NCBI GenBank assembly: GCA_947685225.1
Contig: CANTUV010000062.1
Location: forward strand, 16,016,501 to 16,080,500
DNA: 64,000 nt
Origin: Garcia nutans
Lineage: Eukaryota > Streptophyta > Magnoliopsida > Malpighiales > Euphorbiaceae
Direction of reading: 5' to 3'
The translations under genes were made by a program, and so were the position numbers. The notes under the pieces were generated by a model, which searched no databases, had not been told where the DNA came from, and saw only the letters and a program-made list of their open reading frames with translations. Each line of letters begins with the position of its first letter. Position 1 is the first letter of the stretch. Positions 55,740 to 64,000 of this stretch are shown here, piece after piece.

Positions 55740-58700
55740 CCGACTCCAGTAGTTCAGAGATCTACTCTACCTATATGTGTTCAGTGTGGGGGTTCTCATA
55801 GAGGTGTTTGTTGGAAGAATAGTGGACCAGCTGTATGCTTTAGATGTGGATCTCCTGATCATTTTATTAGAGAGTGTCTTGAGATGCAGGAGCAGAGGCC
55901 TGCAAATTCTGCAGTTTCTCGACCTAGTATCTGAGGTGGTCGAGGGGGCAGAGGTTTCAGCATAGGGGGTAGACCTGGAGTTAGTCAGAGAGGAGGATCT
56001 CCATCCAGGGTTAGTAGGCTAGATGAGGTTGGGCCTTCTCAACGAGTATATGTGATGCAAAGACAACCAGATGCTTCAGCAGTCATCGCGGGTACTTTCT
56101 CTTTATTTGGCATTCCAGTTCTTGCTTTGATTGATCCAGGATCTACTCATTCATATATAAGTGCATCCATATTGCCTGTGTCTGAATTGCATTCTGAGTC
56201 CCTAGGATTTGATGTTTTGGTGACAAATCCTTTAGGGCATAGTGTGATTGTTAGCAAGGTGCACCGAGATAGTGCAGTTGTGGTGCAAGGTGAGGAGTTT
56301 CGTGGAGATTTGATTGAAATGCCTTTTAAAGAATGTGATTTGATTTTGGGCATGGACTTGTTGTCTAGACATGGAGCTATGGTAGATTGTCAACAAAAGT
56401 GTGTTACTTTGAGAACTAATGATGCTAGATTTGTGTTGGTATCTAGTGAGCAGAAACAGGTTGCATCCTTGTTTGTATCAGCTATAACTGCTAGAAGGTT
56501 GATTAGAAAAGGGTGTGACGCTTATCTTGCTCATGTCGTGGATACTAGAGTAGTAGGTTCTCAACTTGATATTATAACCACAGTTGCGGATTTTCCAGAT
56601 GTGTTTCCAGAGGAGTTGCCAGGGTTGCCCCCTGAGAGAGAGGTTGAGTTTGGTATCGATTTGTTGCCTGGTACCACTCCCATCTCTATCACTCCTTATC
56701 GCATGGCACCTGCTGAATTGAGAGAGTTGAAAGTGCAGTTACAGGAGTTGTTGGATAAAGGGTTTATTCGCCCCAGTGTTTCTCCTTGGGGAGCTCCTGT
56801 GTTGTTTGTGAAGAAGAAAGATGGTACCATGAGGTTATGCATTGATTATAGGCAATTGAACAAAGTGACTATTAAGAATAAATACCCTTTGCCTAGGATT
56901 GATGATCTCTTTGATCAATTAAAGGGAGCAGCAGTGTTTTCCAAGATTGATTTGAGATCTGGGTACCATCAATTGAAGGTTAGAGCTGAAGATGTTTCTA
57001 AGACAGCTTTCCGCACCAGGTATGGGCATTATGAGTTTTTAGTAATGCCTTTTGGGTTGACGAATGCACCTGCAGTTTTTATGGATTTGATGAATAGAGT
57101 ATTTAGGCCCTATCTGGATCAGTTTGTGGTAGTTTTTATTAATGATATTTTGGTGTATTCACGTAATGAAGAGGAGCATGACAAGCATTTGCGGATTGTG
57201 TTGCAGATCTTAAGAGAGAAGCAATTGTATGCTAAGCTGTCGAAGTGTGAGTTTTGGCTTGATCAAGTGACTTTTCTCGGTCATATAGTTTCAGCATATG
57301 GTATTAGAGTTGATCCGAGTAAAGTTGAGGCTATTATGAATTGGAGTCCACCCAAATCTGTGATCGAAGTTAGAAGTTTTCTGGGTTTGGCAGGCTATTA
57401 TCGACGCTTTGTGAAAGGATTTTCATTGATAGCTACTCCACTTACCAGATTACTTCGAAAGGGGGTTAGATTTGTGTGGACAGATCAGTGTCAGGCTAGC
57501 TTTGAACAGTTAAAAGAGATGTTAACTCAAGCACCTGTTCTTACTTTACCCGTAGAAGATAAACCATATGTGATTTACAGTGATGCTTCACATAATGGTT
57601 TAGGATGTGTATTGATGCAAGAGGGTAAAGTCATAGCTTATGCTTCTCGACAGTTGAAGCCGCATGAGCTCAATTATCCAACCCATGATTTGGAGTTAGC
57701 AGCCATAGTGTTTGCTTTGAAGATTTGGCGACATTATTTATATGGGGAGAAATGTTTTATTTATACGGATCATTAAAGTTTGAAATATTTGGGGGTTCAG
57801 AGAGAGCTCAATCTTCGGCAGAGACGATGGTTGGAGTTGATCAAAGACTATGACTATTTGATTGATTATCATCCTAGTAAGGCAAATGTTGTTGCTGACG
57901 CCTTGAGTTGAAAGTCTTTGGCAGGTTTGGCTGTTTACTCACTCTCGTTGCTTGTTGAGTTGAGAGCGTTACATGCTAGTTTTGAAGCATGTGATGATGG
58001 TGCATTATTGGTTCAGCTGCAGTTGAGACCAGTATTGTTAGATCAGATAAAGGAGGCCCAATTGGTGGATGAGAAAATTCAGAAGATTATATCAGATTGC
58101 CGAAATGGAGAGAGCCAAAATTTTCATGTGAAAAATGATGGTAGTCTTTGGTTCAAGGATAGATTGTGTGTTTCTGATGATGATAGTTTGAAAAGGATCA
58201 TTTTTGGAAGAAGCACATCAATCAATGTTTGCTATGCATCCGGGAAGTACAAAGATGTACCATGATTTAAGACAGCATTATTGGTGGTCTGGTATGAAGA
58301 GAGACATAGCGGAATTTGTGTCCAAATGTCTCACTTGTCAGAGGGTAAAAGCGGAGCATCAAGTTCCAACAGGGTTGCTTCAACCTTTAACAGTGCCTGA
58401 ATGGAAATGGGAGAGGGTGACAATGGATTTTGTTTCTGGTTTGCCATTAACTCAGAGGAAACATGATGCTATTTGGGTGATTATTGATAGATTGATAAAG
58501 ACAGCTCATTTTCTTCTGGTTCGGATGGATTATTCTCTTGAGAAGTTGGCTGAGCTGTATATCCATGAGATTGTGAAGTTGCATGGAGTCCTAATTTCTT
58601 TAGTGTCAGATCGAGATCCCCAGTTCACTTCGAGGTTCTGAAAGAGTTTACATGGGGCTTTGGGTTCTCAATTGCATTTTAGCACTGCTTTTCATCCGCA

Positions 58701-59466
58701 GACAGATGGGCAGTCAGAGAGAGCGATACAGATTATCGAGAATATGTTAAGAAGTTGTATCATTGATTTTTGTGGAAGTTTGGACAGATTCTTACCACTT
58801 GTGGAATTTGCTTACAACAATAGTCATCAATCAAGTATTGGAATGGCACCATTTGAGGCATTGTATGGTAGAAGATGCAGAACACCTTTATGTTGGAATG
58901 AAATTGGAGAGGGCAAGTTAATTGGTCCTGATTTGGTTAAAGAAACAGAAGAGAAAGTAAAGATGATTCGGGATAGGTTGAAAGCAGCTTCAGATCGGCA
59001 GAAATCTTATTTAGATTTGAAGAGGAGAGACATTGAGTATAATGTGGGAGATAAAGTATTTTTGAAAGTGTCTCATTGGAAAAAGATATTGAGATTTGGT
59101 CGAAAAGGGAAACTGAGTCCTTGTTTTATTGGACCTTACGAGGTATTGGAAAGAATTGGGCCAGTTGCTTATCGGCTTGCTTTACCGCTTGAGTTGGATA
59201 AAATCCATAATGTCTTCCATGTTTCTATGTTGCGGAGGTACAGATCAGATCCATCTCATGTCTTGTCTGTTGAATCTATTGAGGTGAGTTCGGATCTGAC
59301 TTTTGAAGAAGAACCAGTGGCTATTTTAGCATATGGGATGAAAGAATTGAGACATAAGAAAGTACCAATTGTAAAGGTTCTTTGGAAGAATCATGGTAGA
59401 GAAGAATCAACTTGGGAGAATGATCAAGCGATGCTAGGCCAATATCCTCAACTTTTTCAGACTTGA
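55740..59466 (+). pseudogene. pol: pol of Tekay element G (knuckle-PR-RT-RH-IN-chromodomain), dead
   Basis: Domains in order: knuckles CVQCGGSHRGVC and CFRCGSPDHFIREC (55776-55880); TGA near 55932; protease ALIDPGSTHSYIS (about 56125); RT to 57450; RNase H to about 57776; integrase zinc-binding H/H/CLTC (58225-58345); catalytic Asp in VTMDFVSGLP and SDRDPQFTSRF and Glu in GQSERAIQ; chromodomain with VKVLWKNHGREESTWEN ending at 59466. Lesions: the RT catalytic motif reads FINDILVYS, with AAT at 57141-57143 replacing the first Asp; TAA at 57774; TGA in DALS-stop-KS; an extra T near 58203; TGA 58639 at a Trp-like position. The chromodomain would direct insertion towards heterochromatin. Confidence 0.9.
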
Positions 59467-59495
59467 TATCAGGTAATTTCGAGGACGAAATTTCT

Positions 59496-59511
59496 TTTAG
59501 AGGGAGAGAAT
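59496..59511 (+). other. Polypurine tract (G)
   Basis: tttagagggagagaat immediately before the 3' LTR, preceded by the gaggacgaaattt block often found at the 3' end of Tekay elements. Confidence 0.8.
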
Positions 59512-60145
59512 TGTAATATCCCAAAATGTACCCTAGAAGTTTTGGTATATTTGTTATAATTGGATTTTATGTACATGTTTCTTTGGTAAGAGAAAAGAAT
59601 TATATAAAGAATGTATATGTTGTGTATATGAAAATATATACAACATATACACAAGTCAAAGTCAAAGAAGGTTAATGGAAGAAGATATTTAGTTATTTTA
59701 AATTATTTAAGTCAATTAGTGGAAATGGGAAATTAAATGAATGGAAGAGGTTAATTTGGATTATTTTAATATTATTATTGCTTGGATGAGAGGGTTTTAA
59801 GGAAAAGTTTGACTTTAATTTCTTTGGTTTCTTTCTTTCTCTCTTTCTTCATCGTGGTTCTCTTTCCTTTTCTTTCTTTTTCCTTTTGTTGTCTGACCAT
59901 CAAAGAGGCAAGAGAGCAAGAAGAGTTTTGATCTTCCAAGTTTAAGATTGAAGGAAGTTTTCAAGAGATCAAATAGGAGATTTAAGAGTTTCCTCATTTT
60001 CGGTAAGTCTTTCCAATTGACTCTTTGATTTGTTTGGGTTTGTGAGTTGAAGTTGTGTTTGAGAATGTGTTTGTTTGATTTTGGGTGTGTTTAAGAGTGT
60101 TTGGTTCTATTGATTTTTGGATTTTGGGGTTGGATGGAAGGAAAG
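59512..60145 (+). repeat. 3' LTR of G, first part
   Basis: Collinear with 52155-52788 of the 5' LTR up to ggatggaaggaaag, where the solo LTR is inserted. The LTR continues at 63106-63557. Confidence 0.92.
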
Positions 60146-61098
60146 TGTAACACCCCGATACCCTATATAAGTACTATACGTATACCTAGTATACATACAG
60201 TAAATATATAAAGTATAAGGATGTCACTTTTCGTTACCTTTTAAAAACCTGTAACAGAGTTCAAACCATAATACATTAATTTAAATAACATTTACAAAAT
60301 CATTATCTTTATCAAAACTTCATTTATACATATAAATACTCTCTCGTCAGAAATACATGATAATTAAAAATTTATACATGTATGCATTACCCTCTAGTTG
60401 GTCTCGACAAACTTTACTCTTCTTGTGGCATAATAAAAGACTTCATATCTTCCATCTATAAACCTGCGCGAATAAACACCCGCGCTAAGCCCGAGAGCTT
60501 AGTAGTCCAACTATAAAGATATAAACATATAGTATAGAAGTATTGACATATAATGATACATCAATTCAATATATAATTAGTTCTTATCATATCTTCTTTT
60601 CTTTTTAATTTCATCTTTAATATATCATAGCTAATTTCATATATGATGTACATATATACATAATATTATCACCAACCCCAATGCATCACCAATACTCAAA
60701 ACCAATATATTAATACCCCTACATTATATATATACCATACCAATCATTATTGCAATACACACTTTACCTATCATACCACTCATTATTGCAATACACACAT
60801 TACACATCATATCACTCATTATTGCAATACACAAATTACATATCATACAAATCATAAATCACAATTCATTTACATATTACACTTAATAACATTATATTAT
60901 TCACAATTCACCAAGCATAATTCAGTATTAATACTCACAATCAATATTTCAATACTTGCATTTCACATTGACAATAAAGACAGACTCGGGCCCAAAACAC
61001 TAATATGTTATTCAAAGTTCAGAGTTACTGCTTTGGTCTATAATCATAATTATCAAGCCCGTAGGCATCATATATCAATATCTCTATCCATGGATAGC

Positions 61099-61278
61099 GT
61101 AACAGACCCAGTCTCTTGGATCATCAACTCGGCTAAACTCGAGGTGATCCTCAACCCGGCAAGACTGTTACCAATCATATATCTCATAATTACAATTTCT
61201 CATAGTGTAACAGACCCAGTCTCTTGGATCTCAATTCAGCTCAAAACGAAGAGATCCTCAACCCGGCAAGACTGTTAC
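61099..61278 (-). repeat. Two GTAACAG...CTGTTAC inverted-repeat units
   Basis: 61099-61171 and 61207-61278, the antisense counterparts of the three units at 53808-54060. Ends and the agtctcttgga/gcaagact parts are retained. Confidence 0.8.
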
Positions 61279-61953
61279 CTTTTTCATTTTATAGGCATGC
61301 CTCCAAACCCAGAACTCTGAAATCGAATAACACATTAGTTACACAATTCATTTATTATTTCATTATCAATCTCATCATCAATTAGGCAAACATGCCTTAT
61401 CTCTTTCAATTGAATCATCATAGCCAATCACAATGGCTTCACATCTCATTTGAATCATCATTGCCAATCACAATGGCTTCACATCATACACATCATCATT
61501 GATATATATATATATACAACACCAATTACATTAACTACACGAACATGACATTATTCGAACATACATCATTAATTTCATTGCATATGTATCTTAAATTCAT
61601 CGTCATATAAACAATATGTCTATTTATTTCATTTCAATCATTTCTCAAGACACATTAACATCATTCATTATTAAAACGTTTATCATAACAAATTACATTG
61701 TACGTACCTTTTTGAATGATCATCGCCTCTTTCGCGCTATTTAAGTCATAACACTAGTCACGTTATGCAAACAATATAATACATTACCATTCACAATACA
61801 TAATATAACATTGTTCAATCTCAACAATGATGTTAGACAAATGATCTCTATTTTGATCCTTGACAACTCATATGGATGATCTATTTAACATGTATTTGAG
61901 AATCTTGTTACAAAAATTAAATTGCTTCAAATAAAGCAGAACAGAACACTTCT

Positions 61954-62172
61954 AGCGGTCGCGCCTCACCTGAATATGACCGCGCCATACAGTTACACGA
62001 TGAAACCTTATCACAGTAGATTTCGCGGTCAGAAGTCCGACCTAAGTCGCGACCGCACTTCACAATCAAAAGATGAAACCCTATCACAGTAGGTTTCGCG
62101 GTCAGAAGTCCGACCTAAGTCGCGACCGCACATGACTAAATAGCGACCGCCCAAGACTAATAGCGACCGCCC
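61954..62172 (-). repeat. GCGGTCGCGA-type dyad array
   Basis: About five imperfect repeats combining gcggtc and gcgaccgc, including a repeated tcgcggtcagaagtccgacc segment. It takes the place of the GACACG array found in G. Confidence 0.75.
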
Positions 62173-63105
62173 CAAATTACGTTTCTCATACATAAACCCT
62201 AAATGTAGCCAAACTTCTTTTGGTTAACTTAAAACACATTGTACACAACATAACCTCATTCAAATGGACATAATCAACATTATTAGCAATTATTTTACAT
62301 ACTCATCACAACATTTTCATCACCAACATATAACAATCAAACCTTCAAACAACTTCAATTAGCAAGAGAAACAAGTGTGTACTTACCTTAAGCACCACTT
62401 CTAAACACTTCCTTTTCCAAGACTTCTTCACTTCCCAAATCAATGACAATTCACTTCCTTCAAAACTTAATGCTTAAAAACACATCACAAACACACTTAA
62501 TCAACCATCCATATCAACTCACCAATCCCAAACACAATTTCAAAAGAACAAAGGAAAATCAAGAGAAAGAACTTACCTAAGTTGTTGAATTCCACAAATC
62601 TTCAATTAAATCCTTTGATTCTCCCTTCAATTTGATGTTAGAATTAAACAAATCTCACTTTGCTCTCTCTTGTCTAAGGAGGAGCCAACCAACGTGGAGA
62701 AGAGAAGAAGAAGAAGAAGAAGAAAATGAAGAAAAGACAAAATATCACCTCTTTAAATCTCCACCAAGTGATTCAACAAGAGTAATTACCTAAACACCCT
62801 TATACCATTTGTCTTGATTACCATTCATTACATGCCCTTTATAGTAACTTCACACTTAACAAAATAAATATCTTCTTTCCTTGACTCTTCATTTTGACCA
62901 ACTTATATGTTATATATATCATCATATACACAACATATACCATTCTCTCTAAACCCTAAATTCTTTCCCAAATCACATATACATAAACATTCTTTTCTCT
63001 ATTTCTTTTCTCTTGTAATTTAACACATATATTCAATCCAATTATATAACAACAATAACAACATAATCACAACTTCTAGGGCATATATGAGGATATTACA
63101 GAAAG

Positions 63106-63557
63106 AGTAAGCTTGTTGGTCTAGAAGTGTTAAGGTTGTGTTTAGGGTGGTGATGATATTTTGGATTGTGTTTGATGTATATTTTGGGTTGTTTTGTTAT
63201 TTTTGCTAGTTTGATATGGTTTTGGGTATGTTTGGGCTAAGTTGGTTTGAAGTGGATGATGGTGGTAAGAAGAAAAATGTTGGTTGTGAGGTTGTTGTGG
63301 TTGGAATCTGGGTTTTTGGTCTGACACGCCCACGAGCACGTCCAGGTCTTTAGGCGTGTCAATTGTTCTGTGTGGCAGTAGGTTTGACACGGCCAGTAAC
63401 ACGCCCATGTTATTGAACGTGTCATAGCCACTGTGTTATTGGGGAATTGACACGGCCATGAGCACGCTCATGTTGTTGGACGTGTCAATATTTCTAAGAG
63501 ACAGAATGTATTACACGCCCAGTGACACGCCCGTGGTTTTGAGCGTGTCAATGCTTC
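63106..63557 (+). repeat. 3' LTR of G, second part
   Basis: Collinear with the 5' LTR from gtaagcttgttgg (near 52790) to within the fifth dyad unit (about 53237), where another LTR begins. The remainder should lie outside the window. Confidence 0.9.
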
Positions 63558-64000
63558 TGTAATATCCCTAAGTGTGCTTAGAAGTTATGATAATGTTGTT
63601 ATTATTGAATTGAGTGTGTGATTGATAAGTGGTAATTATGTTGTTTGAAGAAAAGCATTGTGTAGAGTGAAGTGTATATGTTGTGTATATGGTCATATAT
63701 ATATAATATAAGTTGGTCAAAGGGCTTGGTCAAGGGAAGAGGATATTTTATTTGTGATTGTGAAATTACCAACATGGGCTTGTAAAAGACAAAGGTTTAG
63801 TTATATGGTTGAGGGTAGTTTAGTAATTTTCTTTTGGAAGGGTATTTAATGCCTATTGACTTTGTGTTTTCTTCATCATTTCTTCTTCTTCTTCTTGTTG
63901 ATGGCCGGCTCACTCAAAGACAAAGGAAAGCAAGAGAGCAAGTGATGATTTTGGAATTTTAAGCTCAAAAGTGAAGGAAGATCTCAAGTATACAAGTTGT
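63558..64000 (+). mobile_element. Start of another Tekay-type LTR (runs off the window)
   Basis: TGTAATATCCC interrupts the sequence gcgtgtcaatgcttc of the 3' LTR of G, which continues gtgttgtagag in the 5' LTR. What follows (cttagaagttatga, tatatgttgtgtatatgg, aagttggtcaaagg) matches the minus strand of the solo LTR at 60146-63100. The expected duplication is GCTTC (63553-63557). Whether a full element or a solo LTR follows cannot be seen. Confidence 0.85.

Larger units (their letters stand above)
60146..63100 (-). mobile_element. Solo Tekay-type LTR, antisense (TSD GAAAG)
   Basis: The plus strand starts TGTAACACCCC and ends GGATATTACA, flanked by GAAAG at 60141-60145 and 63101-63105. The 5' LTR of G is uninterrupted at this point. 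On the minus strand it starts TGTAATATCCTC and shows CCTAGAAGTT as in G. It is 2955 bp long with no internal region. It holds two inverted-repeat units (61099-61278), a gcgaccgc array (61954-62172), and the CTAAGC hairpin (60485-60502). The LTR beginning at 63558 is a closer relative of it than of G. Confidence 0.93.
52155..63557 (+). mobile_element. Tekay/Del-type chromovirus G (3' LTR interrupted)
   Basis: Ty3/gypsy element: 5' LTR 52155-54644, Met-tRNA primer site, gag, pol ending in a chromodomain, polypurine tract, 3' LTR from 59512. It is inserted in the protease frame of H. TCAAA (52150-52154) is the left duplication and its partner lies outside the window. The 3' LTR holds a solo LTR (60146-63100) and is cut at 63558 by another LTR. 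Over the first ~630 bp of the two LTRs I count about 16 mismatches by eye, so it is fairly young compared with its neighbours. Confidence 0.93.

Noticed and set aside
55777..55965. Separate 62-codon ORF between gag and pol of G
   Set aside because: It is a shadow of the zinc-knuckle region. The knuckle cysteines are in a different frame, contiguous with pol.

Overview
The window looks like a piece of an angiosperm nuclear genome, probably eudicot heterochromatin. It is AT-rich and intron-bearing, and is made almost entirely of retroelements and other repeats nested inside one another. No host protein-coding gene, tRNA, rRNA or CRISPR array could be supported. Every coding remnant belongs to a transposable element or an integrated pararetrovirus, and all carry stops or frameshifts.

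Five kinds of element are present. (1) A gag-only, non-autonomous Ty3/gypsy family, probably TAT (Ogre/Retand-like), here called TAT-ng. Its LTRs start TGTAGACCC and end CTCACA, are about 1.9-2.3 kb long, and occur seven times: a 5'-truncated copy A (641-8318), solo LTRs (11397-13272 and 24694-26786), copy T1 (27647-49022) and copy T2 (31130-42077). (2) Tekay/Del-type chromoviruses: a sense copy G from 52155, a minus-strand host copy H (50172-52154), solo LTRs (15870-18723, about 22600-27341, 60146-63100), and the start of one more LTR at 63558. (3) A CACTA (En/Spm) transposon whose broken Transposase_24 gene lies in pieces at 19211-20137, 27342-27646 and 49023-49108, with a right end near 50171. 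(4) Rearranged fragments of an endogenous pararetrovirus (Caulimoviridae, florendovirus-like) at about 8.8-14.35 kb. (5) Copia remnants.

Target-site duplications order the insertions. CACTA inserted in the integrase of H. T1 and a Tekay-type LTR then inserted in the CACTA transposase gene. A solo TAT-ng LTR (TSD GTGTG) sits in that Tekay-type LTR. T2 (TSD GCGAC) sits in the gag of T1. A TAT-ng solo LTR (TSD AAGCC) interrupts the pararetroviral reverse transcriptase. G sits in the protease of H (left TSD TCAAA), and the 3' LTR of G holds an antisense solo LTR (TSD GAAAG) and the beginning of another LTR.

The most interesting unexplained signals are structural. Most TAT-ng LTRs carry a strong hairpin at the same promoter-upstream position although the hairpin sequences differ. 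All carry a three-stem-loop module near their 3' part. The Tekay LTRs carry lineage-specific arrays of dyad-symmetric units plus a conserved CTAAGC/GCTTAG hairpin. The three long TAT-ng copies share a small frame-preserving 9-residue repeat ORF and differ completely in their 3' tandem arrays.
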